From assembly GCF_005234135.1 (NCBI RefSeq), contig NZ_CP039964.1, forward strand, positions 558,001 to 622,000: 64,000 bases of DNA, given 5' to 3'. This DNA is from Pseudorhodobacter turbinis (GTDB lineage Bacteria > Pseudomonadota > Alphaproteobacteria > Rhodobacterales > Rhodobacteraceae). Under the pieces are notes generated by a model. That model ran no database searches. It was not told the DNA's origin and worked only from the letters and a program-made list of their open reading frames with translations. The position numbers were made by a program, and so were the translations under genes. The number at the start of each line of letters is the position of its first letter. Positions within the stretch are counted from its first letter, which is position 1. Positions 36,839-46,680 of this stretch are shown here, in pieces.

Positions 36839-37726
36839 TCAGATCCGGCGGCGCGGTATCGTATTGGCATAAATATTGAGCGATTGCAGATGCTCATCGG
36901 CCTTTTGAAGTGCCTCGAGCGCGCCCTGACGGTCATGGGCTGCAAGCAAACCACAGAGCACTTCTGAAATGGCAAGGGCAGGGGTTAGCGTGTGGAAAAA
37001 TGTCTGGCTTTCTGTCGGGCACAATATAGTCGCTTGTGAAATCGAGGCGAGTGGGGAAACCTCGCTGTCGGTAATGGCAATGACGGCCATACCCTTTTCA
37101 CGCGCCGCTGCCGCAAGTTCCAGCGTATGTAGCGCATAAGGGCTGACGGAGATCGCCAGCAGCACATCCTTATCACCGGCATGCAAAAGACCGTCGCCTG
37201 ATGTGCCTGCGGGGCCGTCAAGGTGCACTGTCTTTTCACCCAGTAGCGTCATTACATAATGGAAATGCCAAGCGACGGAATGGCACGACCGAAGGCCTAG
37301 GACATAAATCCGCCTCGCGCCATGCAGGTGATCCGCCACGGCTTGCAACTGGGCGAGCGGTTGTGGCTCGCTCAACCGTGATATCTGGGCGGCCAGACTT
37401 TGCAGCATCTGACGGGCCAGACCACCGCCTTCATCTGGCGATGCGGTTTCGCGTTCCATTGCACGCGCGGCAAAGCCGTCGGCACGCATGCGGATCGTCT
37501 TGGCATAATGGGCGCGGATATCCTCATATCCGGTCAGCCCCAGATATTGCGCCAGTCGTGTCATCGTTGCGGGCTGCACCGCCGCATTGCGCGCCAACCT
37601 CCGCATTGAAGTGAGCGCTACTTCTTGCGGGTTTTCCAGCACATAGCGCGCGGCTTGCTGAAGCTGCGGCGACATCCCGTCATATTGAGCTATGATTTTG
37701 TCCCTGAGGGAGTCACCTTCCAACAT
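36839..37726 (-). CDS. MurR/RpiR-family transcriptional regulator
   Basis: A 295-residue regulator with an N-terminal HTH_6 domain (about residues 5-80: MSPQLQQAARYVLENPQEVA, SMRRLARNAAVQPATMTRLA) and a C-terminal SIS sugar-phosphate-binding domain (about 125-265: YVLGLRSCHSVAWHF, VLLAISVSPYALHTLELA). The ATG at 37726 follows AGGGGTGAAACG; the frame to 37786 adds an unsupported 20 residues. No adjacent metabolic operon hints at its ligand. It borders the accessory segment. Confidence 0.9.
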   Translation of the reverse strand: MLEGDSLRDKIIAQYDGMSPQLQQAARYVLENPQEVALTSMRRLARNAAVQPATMTRLAQYLGLTGYEDIRAHYAKTIRMRADGFAARAMERETASPDEGGGLARQMLQSLAAQISRLSEPQPLAQLQAVADHLHGARRIYVLGLRSCHSVAWHFHYVMTLLGEKTVHLDGPAGTSGDGLLHAGDKDVLLAISVSPYALHTLELAAAAREKGMAVIAITDSEVSPLASISQATILCPTESQTFFHTLTPALAISEVLCGLLAAHDRQGALEALQKADEHLQSLNIYANTIPRRRI

Positions 37727-37860
37727 CGTTTCACCCCTAGCTTTACCCTGCATTGCTTTTTTGCCGTGCAGCTTGCTGAATAGCAACAGCTATAGGCCGA
37801 TTGTGCGCTGGGGGGGCTTGCCGCCAGACCGGGCAATCCAAAGCCCAAGGGCACCCATTG

Positions 37861-37888
37861 AAAACGCCGCGCAGGACATGCGCGGCGT
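37861..37888 (-). terminator. Terminator of the IalB gene
   Basis: Stem ACGCCGCGCA and TGCGCGGCGT with a 6-nt loop; on the minus strand it is followed by TTTTC. It lies 22-50 nt after the IalB stop. Confidence 0.8.
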
Positions 37889-37909
37889 AACTAAAATATC
37901 TTGCCGGGC

Positions 37910-38527
37910 TCAGTTGCCGTTGGCTTTGTTCACAGCGTCATAGCCTGCGGTAAAGCCGGTCAAAGAGACGGACAGTTCAACCTTTTGATCGGGGGCAACA
38001 ACAGGAACGATGCTGAGATTTGCAGCATTGCCTTTTTTGAAGCCATCAACCTCGGCTTGGGTAAACCCGATGCGCGCGATGCACCCGATGTTGGAACACC
38101 ATGAGAAGGGGTATTTCCGGGCAGCGGCACTATCGACAGCAACCGAAAGCTCTGCCGTCAGAAGAGTTTCCAGCGGCACAATCACGGTGGCACCGGCCAC
38201 GGCCTGCTGACCCTTGGGCAGACCAAAGATCGAAATCTCGGCCACGTTGTTGCCTTCGCTGTCTTTGAGCAGGTGGTAAAGCTGGCACGGATCGGCGCCG
38301 TCTTCGGTTTTCACACAGCGTTGTTCCCATGTACCGAAGGTTTCGGCGGTATAGGTCGCACCAATACCATCATTGGCTGCAGGCTCTTGCGTGCCCATCG
38401 ACAGGCCATTGGGGGCATCGGTGCTTTCGGCATCGGCCACAGGGGCAGTTTCCTGAGCAAAGGCAGCAGTGCCAAGCAGAAGGCAAAGGGGGATTGCAAG
38501 AAACTGTGCGGATTTTTTCACGGGCAT
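37910..38527 (-). CDS. Invasion-associated locus B (IalB) family protein
   Basis: A 205-residue secreted protein. The signal peptide ends near TAAFAQ (residue 25). The IalB domain includes FGTWEQRCVKTEDGADPCQL with its Cys pair, VAEISIFGLPKGQQAVAGAT, and a second Cys pair in FSWCSNIGCIARIGFT. The family is periplasmic and widespread in alphaproteobacteria; despite the name it is not specific to pathogens and its role is unclear. The start at 38527 follows GAAGGACC. Confidence 0.88.
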   Translation of the reverse strand: MPVKKSAQFLAIPLCLLLGTAAFAQETAPVADAESTDAPNGLSMGTQEPAANDGIGATYTAETFGTWEQRCVKTEDGADPCQLYHLLKDSEGNNVAEISIFGLPKGQQAVAGATVIVPLETLLTAELSVAVDSAAARKYPFSWCSNIGCIARIGFTQAEVDGFKKGNAANLSIVPVVAPDQKVELSVSLTGFTAGYDAVNKANGN

Positions 38528-38913
38528 TCGTTTCGGTCCTTCAATGGTATAAGACACCGCATAGCATGGGGTTTTAGCAAAGTCAGGTCCGAAAACAGGG
38601 TGAGGCAATATTACGCTGTCTGATGATTGCCCTGTGGATGTGACCGATCCACGTCGCGGGGAAAGGGGGAAATGCGAAAGGGCCGGCGTACCGACCCTTT
38701 TCTTTTAGTTATAGCTCCCCGTCGGACTGGCCGACTTCATTAAGGAAAAGTTAGGACCATAGCATAGACAGGTCAACAGGAAAAAAGTTCTCAAAACGCA
38801 CAAAAAAACCGCGCCTTTTAAGGGGCGCGGTCAGTTTCAACAGGGAGGAAGTCTTACCAAAAACGCCTTTGGGGCGCATTGGTGAAAACCACTCTGGCAC
38901 AGAGCGGTTAACA
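38528..38913. other. Divergent intergenic region with two terminator-like hairpins
   Basis: This 386-bp gap between the divergent IalB and HerA-like genes contains more structure than promoters need. A hairpin at 38680-38708 has a T-rich tail on the plus strand. A stronger one at 38802-38830 has T7 on the minus strand. Between them lie a small hairpin GTCGG/CCGAC near 38720-38735 and a weak minus-strand promoter-like TTGACC-N17-TAACTT that could serve IalB. No ORF is supportable. Confidence 0.5.
38802..38900 (-). ncRNA. Candidate minus-strand small RNA ending in a strong terminator
   Basis: On the minus strand the stem CCGCGCC and GGCGCGG followed by seven T residues (38802-38830) is a textbook terminator, yet no minus-strand gene ends there. 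Just upstream of it the transcript would contain CTTCCTCCCTG (about 38840-38850), a pyrimidine-rich segment complementary to ribosome-binding sites and reminiscent of the CUCCUCCC motifs of Rhodobacter small RNAs. The 5' end would lie near or inside the start of the HerA-like gene. The promoter is not clear, so the 5' boundary given is a guess. Confidence 0.3.
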
Positions 38914-40521
38914 ATGTATTTTGAAGGCGTGGCGGGCAGATTGCCGCGCCAATTCGGGTTGAAAGGGGATTGCGTGGCGATTGAACCGGGTATTTTCGTT
39001 GGCGGCGGCGATGAGGCTTATGGCACTCCGCAGGAATTGCTATTGGGTTATGGCAACCGGCACGGGTTGATTGCAGGGGCCACGGGCACGGGCAAAACCG
39101 TGACGTTGCAAATCCTCGCCGAAGGGTTTTCGGCTGCCGGGGTGCCGGTGTTCTTGTCCGATGTGAAGGGCGACCTTTCGGGGATCGGCATGGCGGGATC
39201 GGCAGATCACAAACTGCACGATGCCTTTATGGCGCGGGCGCAAACCATCGGGCTTGATCTGGAATACAGTAATTTTCCTGTTACTTTCTGGGACTTATTC
39301 GGCAAAAAAGGCCATCCGGTGCGCACCACCGTTGCCGAAATGGGCCCATTGCTGATTTCGCGCTTGTTGGAGCTGACAGATGCGCAAGAGGGCGTGATCA
39401 ATGTCGCCTTCCGGCTTGCGGATGATGAATCTTTGCCGATGTACGACCTTAAAGACCTGCGGGCGATGCTGACCTTTATCGCCGAAAATGCCAGTGAGAT
39501 CAGCACGACCTACGGGCTTGTTTCCACCAGATCGATCGGGGCGATCCAACGCCGCCTGCTTGTGCTGGAGAATCAGGGCGGGGACAATCTGTTTGGCGAA
39601 CCGGCATTGGATCTGGCTGATATGATGCAGGTCGATGTCGAGGGGCGCGGGCGGATCAACATCTTGGCAGCCGATCAGTTGATGGGTGCGCCGCGGCTTT
39701 ATTCTACCTTCCTTTTGTGGCTTCTTTCAGAACTGTTCGAGGAGCTGCCTGAGGTCGGAAACCCCGACAAACCCAAGCTGGTGTTCTTTTTCGACGAGGC
39801 GCATCTGCTGTTTGACGGCGCGCCTAAGGCATTGGTGGATAAGGTAGAACAGGTCGTCCGGCTGATCCGCTCCAAGGGGGTGGGGGTGTTTTTTGTCACG
39901 CAAAAGCCGGCCGATGTACCTGATGATGTGCTGGCACAGCTTGGCAACCGGGTGCAGCATGCCTTGCGGGTATTCACGCCCCGCGATCAACGCGATCTGA
40001 AGCTGGCCGCACAAACCTACCGAGGCAATCCGCGCTTCTCCACCGAGGAAGCGATCACGCAAGTGGGCACAGGGGAGGCGGTGACGTCGTTTCTGGAGCA
40101 AAAGGGCATACCGGGTGTGGTGGAACGGACGTTGATTCGCCCCCCTAGCAGCCAATTGGGCCCGATTGATGCCGAAACGCGTGCCACTTTGATGGCAGCA
40201 TCCCCCGTTGCAGGGAAATATGAGGCGCGGTTTGATCGCGATTCGGCGTATGAACGCCTGTTGGCCCGCGCCGAAGCTGCCGCAAAAGAGGTTGCAGAAG
40301 CAGAGGCCGCAGAGGCGCGCGCCGAAAGCCAGCAGCGAGAGTTCAATTCCGCGCGGCGCTATGACGGGGGACGTGTGGCGCAAAGCACAAAACGCAAATC
40401 CTCGCGGTCATCAGACAGCGTGGGAGAGGCCTTTGCCAAAAGCTTTGCACGACAGCTAGGCACCAAAAGCGGCCAAGCGCTTGTACGCGGGATTTTGGGA
40501 TCGTTCTTTAAAAGCCGGTGA
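38914..40521 (+). CDS. HerA/YjgR-like ATPase (DUF853 family)
   Basis: A 535-residue cytoplasmic P-loop ATPase of the HerA-FtsK superfamily. Walker A is GATGTGKTVT, Walker B is LVFFFDEAHLLF, and the FVTQKPADVPDDVLAQLGNR segment is diagnostic of the DUF853/YjgR group. A basic, low-complexity tail (AAAKEVAEAEAAEAR, TKRKSSRSSDS) ends the protein. I chose the ATG at 38914, close to typical N-termini; a TTG at 38869 would add 15 residues. It lacks an adjacent NurA or SIR2 partner, so there is no evidence here of a HerA-based defence system. The cellular role of the family is unknown. Confidence 0.88.
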   Translation: MYFEGVAGRLPRQFGLKGDCVAIEPGIFVGGGDEAYGTPQELLLGYGNRHGLIAGATGTGKTVTLQILAEGFSAAGVPVFLSDVKGDLSGIGMAGSADHKLHDAFMARAQTIGLDLEYSNFPVTFWDLFGKKGHPVRTTVAEMGPLLISRLLELTDAQEGVINVAFRLADDESLPMYDLKDLRAMLTFIAENASEISTTYGLVSTRSIGAIQRRLLVLENQGGDNLFGEPALDLADMMQVDVEGRGRINILAADQLMGAPRLYSTFLLWLLSELFEELPEVGNPDKPKLVFFFDEAHLLFDGAPKALVDKVEQVVRLIRSKGVGVFFVTQKPADVPDDVLAQLGNRVQHALRVFTPRDQRDLKLAAQTYRGNPRFSTEEAITQVGTGEAVTSFLEQKGIPGVVERTLIRPPSSQLGPIDAETRATLMAASPVAGKYEARFDRDSAYERLLARAEAAAKEVAEAEAAEARAESQQREFNSARRYDGGRVAQSTKRKSSRSSDSVGEAFAKSFARQLGTKSGQALVRGILGSFFKSR

Positions 40522-40527
40522 AACGAC

Positions 40528-40553
40528 AGCGCGCCCTCAATCGGGGCGCGCTT
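40528..40553. terminator. Bidirectional hairpin between the HerA-like gene and guaA
   Basis: GC-rich stem AGCGCGCCC and GGGGCGCGCT with a short loop between two convergent stops; only weak T tracts. Confidence 0.65.
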
Positions 40554-40556
40554 GGA

Positions 40557-42113
40557 TCATTCCCATTCAATGGTGCCGGGCGGCTTTGATGTAATGTCGT
40601 AAGTAACCCGGTTAATCCCTTGAACTTCATTGATAATCCGTGTCGCAGTTTCACCAAGGAAGTCATGCGTGAAGGGGTAGTAATCGGCTGTCATGCCATC
40701 GACCGAGGTCACCGCGCGCAAGGCACAGGCGAAATCATAGGTGCGACCATCGCCCATAACGCCCACGGTACGGACCGGCAAAATGGCCACGAAGGCTTGC
40801 CAGATATCATCGTAAAGCCCGTGCTTGCGGATCTGGTCAATATACACAGCATCGGCCTTTTTCAGAATCGCCAGCTTTTCGCGGGTGATCTCGCCGGGGC
40901 AACGAATGGCCAGGCCGGGGCCGGGGAAGGGGTGGCGGCCGATGAAAGAGGGGGGCAGGCCAAGTTCCCGACCAAGCGCGCGCACCTCGTCTTTGAACAA
41001 TTCGCGCAAAGGCTCGACCAGTTTTAGGCCCATCTTTTCAGGCAGGCCGCCGACATTATGGTGCGATTTGATCGTTACCGAAGGGCCGCCCGAAAAGCTG
41101 ACCGATTCGATCACATCGGGGTACAGCGTACCTTGGGCCAGAAATTCCGCGCCCTCAATCTGGTTGGCGTATTTCTGGAAGACGTCAATGAACAAGCCAC
41201 CGATAATTTTACGCTTGGTTTCGGGGTCGGACACGCCGTCCAGCTTACCGAGGAACAGCTCTGATTCGTCGGCATGGATCAGCGGGATGCTGTAATTCTC
41301 GCTGAACATTTTAACGACTTCTTCGGCCTCGTTCTGGCGCAGCAGCCCGTGGTCAACAAAAACGCATGTCAGCTGATCGCCGATGGCCTCATGGATCAAG
41401 ACCGCCGCGACAGAGCTATCAACCCCGCCCGAAAGCCCGCAGATCACTTGCTTGTCACCAACCTGTTCGCGGATTTTGGCGATGGCATCTTCGCGATAGG
41501 CGCCCATGGTCCAATCACCGGCAAAGCCAGCGATGCGGACAAAATTCTCATAGAATTTCGCACCATTCGGGGTGTGATGCACCTCGGGGTGGAATTGCAC
41601 GGCGTAAAAGCGACGCTCAACATCGGCGGTAATCGCAAAAGGCGCGTTGGGGGAGGTTCCGTAAACCTCAAACCCCGGTGCGATTTTGGAAACATGGTCG
41701 CCATGCGACATCCAGACCTGTTCACGGTCGGTGGCAAACCAGCCGTCCAGCAAATCGGTTTGCGCCGCTGTTGGCGTCACAAAGGCGCGGCCAAATTCGG
41801 CGGTGCCGTGACCACGTTCAACCTGCCCGCCTAGGCAATGCATCATGACCTGTTGCCCGTAGCAGATGCCAAGCACAGGTACGCCCAGATCAAATACCGT
41901 TTTCGGCGGCATCGGCGCACCCTCGGCAAAGACCGATGCGGGTCCCCCCGACAAGATCACCGCTTTAGGCGCGAATTCGGCCAAAAAGCCGTCGGTCACC
42001 TTATTAAAGGGATGGATTTCGCAATAGACGTTCAGCTCCCGCAAGCGGCGCGCAATAAGCTGCGTTACTTGGGACCCGAAGTCGATGATGAGGAGGCGCT
42101 CATGATGTGTCAT
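40557..42113 (-). CDS. guaA: GMP synthase (glutamine-hydrolysing)
   Basis: A 518-residue enzyme that aminates XMP to GMP. The N-terminal class I amidotransferase has nucleophile Cys84 in LGICYGQQ and His-x-Glu in FHPEVHHT. The ATP pyrophosphatase P-loop is [11 protein letters not shown], and the C-terminal dimerisation domain ends with the family motif PPGTIEWE. The ATG at 42113 gives [15 protein letters not shown], matching the family start; the long upstream frame crosses the divergent promoter region. It is transcribed away from the methyltransferase gene. Confidence 0.97.
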   Translation of the reverse strand: MTHHERLLIIDFGSQVTQLIARRLRELNVYCEIHPFNKVTDGFLAEFAPKAVILSGGPASVFAEGAPMPPKTVFDLGVPVLGICYGQQVMMHCLGGQVERGHGTAEFGRAFVTPTAAQTDLLDGWFATDREQVWMSHGDHVSKIAPGFEVYGTSPNAPFAITADVERRFYAVQFHPEVHHTPNGAKFYENFVRIAGFAGDWTMGAYREDAIAKIREQVGDKQVICGLSGGVDSSVAAVLIHEAIGDQLTCVFVDHGLLRQNEAEEVVKMFSENYSIPLIHADESELFLGKLDGVSDPETKRKIIGGLFIDVFQKYANQIEGAEFLAQGTLYPDVIESVSFSGGPSVTIKSHHNVGGLPEKMGLKLVEPLRELFKDEVRALGRELGLPPSFIGRHPFPGPGLAIRCPGEITREKLAILKKADAVYIDQIRKHGLYDDIWQAFVAILPVRTVGVMGDGRTYDFACALRAVTSVDGMTADYYPFTHDFLGETATRIINEVQGINRVTYDITSKPPGTIEWE

Positions 42114-42340
42114 AGGTGGGCAATAATCGGGGCGGCGCAGAATCGCAAGAGGGCAAACTTGTTGCAAACACATTGCGGGTTGACCTCGGGCGGATTTCAC
42201 TGCGTTTTGCCAAATTGAAACAGAGTGTTGTCTGTGCCCCCATGTCGGTTTTGGGTGGTATGTGACGGAATTGGGAAGTGTTCCACCGCCACACTGCTGC
42301 ATAAAGACAGCACGACCGCGATGGGCTTGGGGAGAAAACG

Positions 42341-43882
42341 ATGACTGAAGGCACAACACGCAGGGCACGGGGCGGCGGTGGATCAGCGCGGCGGGCAGAG
42401 CGGACGGCCGTCAGCTTTGATGTGGCGAAATATATCAGCCGCAATATCCCGAATTTCGAGATTCTGAACGAAGAAGCTTTGGAGATCATCGAATATAACG
42501 CGGAAACCGTGCTTGAAGAGATCGGCGTGAATTTCGTTGATAATCCGGCAGCTTTGGAGCGGTGGCGCGCGGCGGGTGCCGATGTGAAGGGCGAGCGGGT
42601 GCATATCCCCCGCGGGCTTGCGCGCAAACTTTGTGCCACAGCACCTTCCAGCTTTACCCAACACGCCCGCAATGCAGACCGTTCGGTTGAGATCGGCGGC
42701 CGCAATCTGGTGCTTGCACCGGTTTACGGCCCCCCCTTTGTGCGCGACCGTGAAGGCGGGCGGCGTTATGCGACCATGGCGGATTTCGAGAAATTCGTAA
42801 AACTGGGCTATATGTCGAAATGGTTGCACCATTCCGGCGGAACAGTCTGTGAGCCAACGGATATTCCGGTGAACAAGCGCCATCTGGACATGTTGCGCGC
42901 GCATATGGTGCTGTCGGACAAGCCGTTCATGGGCTCGGTCACCGAACCCGAACGCGCCAAGGATTCGGTCGAAATGTCGAAGCTGCTGTTCGGCGCGGAT
43001 TTTGTTGACCAGAATGTGGTGCTGACCAGCTTAATCAATATTAATTCGCCGTTAACCTTCGATTCGACGATGATGGGCGCGCTGGAAGCCTATGCGACAG
43101 CAGGGCAGGCCGCGATTATTTCGCCCTTTATCGTGGGCGGTGCGATGGCGCCGGTCACGGTGGCGGGGACCTTGACGCAGGTTCTGGCCGAGGTGCTGGC
43201 GGGCGTTGCCTATAGCCAGTTGGTACGCCCCGGTGCGCCAGTGATTTTCGGTGCTTTTGTAACCTCGATTGATATGAATTCCGGTGCGCCGACCTTCGGG
43301 ACCCCCGAGGCCGCGCATATCACCTATGGTGCTGGGCAGCTTGCCCGCCGGCTGGGGCTGCCGTACCGTTCGGGCGGGGCGTTTTGTGGATCGAAACTGC
43401 CCGATGCGCAGGCGGCCTATGAAACCGCGAACAGCCTCAATATGGCACTTTTGTCGGGGGTTAACTTCATGCTGCACGCCTGTGGCTGGCTTGAAGGCGG
43501 GCTTGTCGCCTCCTTTGAGAAATTCGTGATGGATGCTGACCAGCTTGGCGCCTTGCATCATCTGGCCCAAGGGATTTCGATGGATGACAACGGGCAGGCG
43601 ATGGACGCGCTGCGCGAGGTCGGGCCGGGGGGGCATTTCCTTGGCTGTGAACACACACAAAAGAATTTTAAATCAGCGTTTTGGCGGTCGGACTTGCTGG
43701 ATTATAAGCCCTTTGAGACTTGGTATGAAGAAGGCGCGCGGGATACAGAAACACTGGCGGCTAACCGTGTGGCCAAGATGGTTGGCGATTACCAGGCCCC
43801 CGCGCTGGATGAGGGGATTCGCGAGGCGATTGATGATTATGTCGCCCGCAAAAAAGCCTCTATGCCGGATGCTTTCGGCTAA
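42341..43882 (+). CDS. MttB-family methyltransferase, non-pyrrolysine type
   Basis: A 513-residue member of the trimethylamine methyltransferase (MttB) superfamily. Family segments include [32 protein letters not shown], and [17 protein letters not shown]. The frame is open throughout, so there is no amber pyrrolysine codon; known members of this type demethylate quaternary amines such as glycine betaine or proline betaine with a corrinoid protein. No corrinoid protein or second methyltransferase lies beside it here. The ATG at 42341 follows GGGGAGAAAACG. In the marine context, betaine catabolism feeding into sarcosine oxidase is plausible, but that is inference. Confidence 0.85.
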   Translation: MTEGTTRRARGGGGSARRAERTAVSFDVAKYISRNIPNFEILNEEALEIIEYNAETVLEEIGVNFVDNPAALERWRAAGADVKGERVHIPRGLARKLCATAPSSFTQHARNADRSVEIGGRNLVLAPVYGPPFVRDREGGRRYATMADFEKFVKLGYMSKWLHHSGGTVCEPTDIPVNKRHLDMLRAHMVLSDKPFMGSVTEPERAKDSVEMSKLLFGADFVDQNVVLTSLININSPLTFDSTMMGALEAYATAGQAAIISPFIVGGAMAPVTVAGTLTQVLAEVLAGVAYSQLVRPGAPVIFGAFVTSIDMNSGAPTFGTPEAAHITYGAGQLARRLGLPYRSGGAFCGSKLPDAQAAYETANSLNMALLSGVNFMLHACGWLEGGLVASFEKFVMDADQLGALHHLAQGISMDDNGQAMDALREVGPGGHFLGCEHTQKNFKSAFWRSDLLDYKPFETWYEEGARDTETLAANRVAKMVGDYQAPALDEGIREAIDDYVARKKASMPDAFG

Positions 43883-43900
43883 GCACCATGCATCTTTGGC

Positions 43901-43934
43901 AAAATGGCCCCGCTGTATAAGGCGGGGCCATTTT
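43901..43934. terminator. Strong bidirectional terminator after the MttB-family gene
   Basis: Perfect 13-bp stem AAAATGGCCCCGC (43901-43913) and GCGGGGCCATTTT (43922-43934), with T on one side and A on the other. It serves both the methyltransferase and the convergent DUF6477-type gene. Confidence 0.92.
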
Positions 43935-43959
43935 GCATTCAGATAACAGCTCGGCTGCG

Positions 43960-44251
43960 TTAGGCGCCGGCGTGATTGCGCAGCAATCGCAGCTCTGCCA
44001 TCATTGCGATCAAGAGATCGACGTGGCGCGCTATGGAATATCCAGCATCCCCGCGACGGCGTGTTTCCTCAGCCAGTTCCTCGGCATCGCGAAGACGGGC
44101 CAGTGCCGCCTCGGGGGAGGGGGGGGGAAACCGCGTTGATTAACCGACGCAAATCCCGGTCACGACGATAATCCTGAATGCCGTGGCGTGCGGCGCGGAT
44201 CAGTAAACGGGGACGGCGGAGATTCGCAAGGATTGTGCTGATATCTGACAT
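43960..44251 (-). pseudogene. DUF6477-type gene, frameshifted at a G9 (C9) tract
   Basis: The first 45 codons (MSDISTILANLRRPRLLIRA, RHGIQDYRRDRDLRRLI) match a short protein family common in Rhodobacterales. Then the frame runs into nine consecutive C residues (plus-strand G9 at 44119-44127). After the tract the conserved continuation lies in another frame: ALARLRDAEELAEETRRR, ARHVDLLIAMMAELRLL, ending at a stop at 43960-43962. Removing one base from the tract restores a protein of about 96 residues ending NHAGA. The present sequence instead stops after RCRGTG at 44069. This may be a real mutation, a slippage switch, or a sequencing error. Function of the family is unknown. Confidence 0.82.
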
Positions 44252-44400
44252 TTGGTGCTCCTGAAATTTGTTGCACCACCATGCACCAACACAACCCTGC
44301 GTTGCGCTTTCGGCGATTCCACCGCGCGCTGCTTTCGCATTTGTTTATGATTTGGAAACAATTATGGACGAAAGCGAAGATGTTAACGAACAGGTAAGAA

Positions 44401-45582
44401 ATGCTGCCCAGAGTTGCAACTGTCCAGAATGGGACTAATGGCCTAACTGCAAAGGCACCACAGGACGCTGTAATGGGATCAAACCTGAGCTCGGAGTTTT
44501 CGCTGCCTGCATGGCTGCCGGATGCGGCACGCCTGTACCCTGACCATACGGAGCAGGGCGTTTCCTTGCGGCAATTGGCGCGCCGTGAAGGGTGCCATGC
44601 GTCAACCGTGATGCGACAGGTGCGCCGTTACGAAAACCGACGCGATGATCCCTTGGTGGATGAGGCGCTGTCGGCATTCGGACGGGTGCAGGATAACGAC
44701 GCTTGCAACATCAGCCGGAAGGATGCCACTGCCATGACAGCCCCTATCAGACAAGACGGATTGAAAATTGACGATGCGACAATCATGCACGAAGGGCGCC
44801 GTGTTTTGCGGCGTCTGGCCGAGGTGGATACCGTGCTGGCGATTGCGCAAGACATGGATAAAGCTGCTGTTTTGCGCAGTTTTCCCGACGGGCGTACGCT
44901 GCGCCTTGCGGTGATTGACCGCACATTGGCGCAGGCTTTTGCGTTAAAGGACTGGATCTCTTGCGAAAAGCAGGGGCGGGTTTCCACCTATCAGATCACC
45001 CAAGCGGGGCGCGCGGCCTATAAGCGGATGGTGCCGGGCGATGCGGGCGGCATGGCCGAGGCCCCGGCACAATTTGGCGATCAGCACCGTGATTGGGCAC
45101 CCCGTGACATGCCCGAGGGCGGCGAGGAACGCCGCGTGCGCTACAATGCCGCCGAAAGCCCTATTCAGGTTTTGGGGCGGCGGCGGGATCGGGACGGAAA
45201 ACCTTTCCTCGCGCCGGAGCTTGTGGCGGCGGCGGAACAGCTGCGGATGGATTTCGAGCTTGCGCAGATGGGCCCCCGCGTCACCCAAAACTGGGAGCGT
45301 TTCTTGACCGGCGGCGACCGCGGCAGCTTTGCGCCGGATGGAAAAACCGGTGGCGGTGCCTCGGATGCACGCGAGCGGGTTTCGGTGGCACTTCGCGATC
45401 TGGGACCGGGGCTTGGTGATATGGTTCTGCGTTGCTGCTGTTTTCTGGAAGGTCTGGAGGTTGCTGAGAAACGCATGGGCTGGTCTGCGCGGTCGGGCAA
45501 GATCGTGCTGCGCATCGCCTTGCAGCGTCTGCGGCTGCATTATGACACGCATTACGGCAAACACGGCCCGATGATCGGCTAA
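44401..45582 (+). CDS. HTH and DUF6456-domain protein
   Basis: A 393-residue protein. An N-terminal helix-turn-helix ([20 protein letters not shown]) is followed by [17 protein letters not shown] middle winged-helix-like part has [17 protein letters not shown]. The C-terminal domain (about 235-390) contains [18 protein letters not shown] and [19 protein letters not shown], then [10 protein letters not shown], which I recognise as DUF6456, typical of Rhodobacterales. It is presumably a DNA-binding regulator. The ATG at 44401 has AGGTAAGAA; an in-frame ATG at 44473 would remove 24 unconserved-looking residues and may be the true start. It is divergent from the DUF6477-type gene. Confidence 0.75.
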   Translation: MLPRVATVQNGTNGLTAKAPQDAVMGSNLSSEFSLPAWLPDAARLYPDHTEQGVSLRQLARREGCHASTVMRQVRRYENRRDDPLVDEALSAFGRVQDNDACNISRKDATAMTAPIRQDGLKIDDATIMHEGRRVLRRLAEVDTVLAIAQDMDKAAVLRSFPDGRTLRLAVIDRTLAQAFALKDWISCEKQGRVSTYQITQAGRAAYKRMVPGDAGGMAEAPAQFGDQHRDWAPRDMPEGGEERRVRYNAAESPIQVLGRRRDRDGKPFLAPELVAAAEQLRMDFELAQMGPRVTQNWERFLTGGDRGSFAPDGKTGGGASDARERVSVALRDLGPGLGDMVLRCCCFLEGLEVAEKRMGWSARSGKIVLRIALQRLRLHYDTHYGKHGPMIG

Positions 45583-45701
45583 GCAACTGGGAAAATCTGC
45601 ACCCGCACGTCTACTTGATGGCCGTGCGGGGCGGTGGCTGTTGTCTCAGCCCGCAAAAGGGCGTATCCAGAAAGCAACCAATCTTTCGGGGGGACATAAC
45701 C

Positions 45702-46649
45702 TTGCGTGACCTTAAATTACCGGACCAACGCCACCCTGAAAAGGCGCACCGCGTTGACAATGCCCAACCCAAGAAGCCGTCGTGGATTCGCGTGAAAGCC
45801 CCCACATCAGAGGGCTACAAAAAGACGCGCGATATTTTGAAAGAGCAAAAGCTGGTCACAGTTTGCGAAGAGGCAGGCTGCCCCAACGTCGGCGAGTGCT
45901 GGGGGCAGGGTCATGCGACCATGATGATCATGGGCGAGATTTGCACCCGCGGCTGTACTTTTTGCAATGTCGCCACCGGCAAGCCGCAAACGCTTGATGC
46001 ATTCGAACCGGGGCGCGTTGCCCATGCGGTGCAGCAGCTGGGCTTGAACCATGTGGTGATCACATCGGTGGACCGTGACGATCTGGATGATGGCGGCGCC
46101 GATCACTTTGCCCAGACGATCCGGGCGATTCGCCACCGCAGCCCCGAAACCACGATCGAGATTCTGACGCCGGACTTCCTGAAATGCGCGCCCGAGGTTC
46201 TTGAAAAGGTTGTCGAGGCGCGCCCCGATGTCTTTAACCATAACCTTGAAACCGTCCCCGGCCTTTATCCCACCGTGCGCCCCGGCGCGCGCTATTTCCA
46301 CAGCTTGCGCCTGTTACAACGTGTGAAAGAGCTTGATCCCACGATGTTCACCAAATCGGGTATCATGGTCGGCTTGGGCGAGGATGCGCAGGGCGTGCGG
46401 CAGGTGATGGATGATATGCGCGCCGCCGATGTTGATTTCCTGACCATCGGGCAGTATCTGCAACCAACCCCGAAACACCACCGCGTTGATCGTTTTGTCA
46501 CACCGGATGAGTTCAAAGCCTATGAGACTGCCGCCTATGGCAAGGGCTTCTTGATGGTGTCGGCCACGCCGCTAACGCGCTCCAGCTATCACGCGGGCGA
46601 TGATTTTGCGCAGATGCGCGCGGCGCGATTGGCAAAACTGGCACAGTAA
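45702..46649 (+). CDS. lipA: Lipoyl synthase
   Basis: A 315-residue radical SAM enzyme that inserts two sulfurs into octanoyl chains on lipoyl domains. The radical SAM cluster motif is CTRGCTFC, and the auxiliary cluster ligands are in [12 protein letters not shown]. The C-terminal [10 protein letters not shown] is the conserved Ser-bearing end. I chose the TTG at 45702 (then [16 protein letters not shown]), because GGGGGAC lies at ideal spacing and this is the usual start in relatives; an ATG frame to 45615 has no site. A hairpin at about 45602-45630 precedes it. Confidence 0.95.
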   Translation: MRDLKLPDQRHPEKAHRVDNAQPKKPSWIRVKAPTSEGYKKTRDILKEQKLVTVCEEAGCPNVGECWGQGHATMMIMGEICTRGCTFCNVATGKPQTLDAFEPGRVAHAVQQLGLNHVVITSVDRDDLDDGGADHFAQTIRAIRHRSPETTIEILTPDFLKCAPEVLEKVVEARPDVFNHNLETVPGLYPTVRPGARYFHSLRLLQRVKELDPTMFTKSGIMVGLGEDAQGVRQVMDDMRAADVDFLTIGQYLQPTPKHHRVDRFVTPDEFKAYETAAYGKGFLMVSATPLTRSSYHAGDDFAQMRAARLAKLAQ

Positions 46650-46658
46650 CAGGGTCTT

Positions 46659-46677
46659 GGGGGGCAGGCTGCCCCCC
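46659..46677. terminator. GC hairpin between convergent lipA and cytochrome genes
   Basis: Perfect 8-bp stem GGGGGGCA and TGCCCCCC with a 3-nt loop; no T run. Confidence 0.55.
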
Positions 46678-46680
46678 TGT

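Noticed and set aside
38914..40521. HerA-based anti-phage system
   Set aside because: No SIR2, DUF4297 or NurA partner nearby; the protein is the widespread DUF853/YjgR type.
44274..44292. Direct TGCACC repeats (also GCACCATGCACCAA near 32443) as a regulatory motif
   Set aside because: Not palindromic, contexts differ, and only two copies were noticed; could be chance.
44383..44398. CtrA-type box TTAAC-N7-GTAAG upstream of the DUF6456-type gene
   Set aside because: Second half deviates from TTAA, and the site overlaps the ribosome-binding region; too weak to call.
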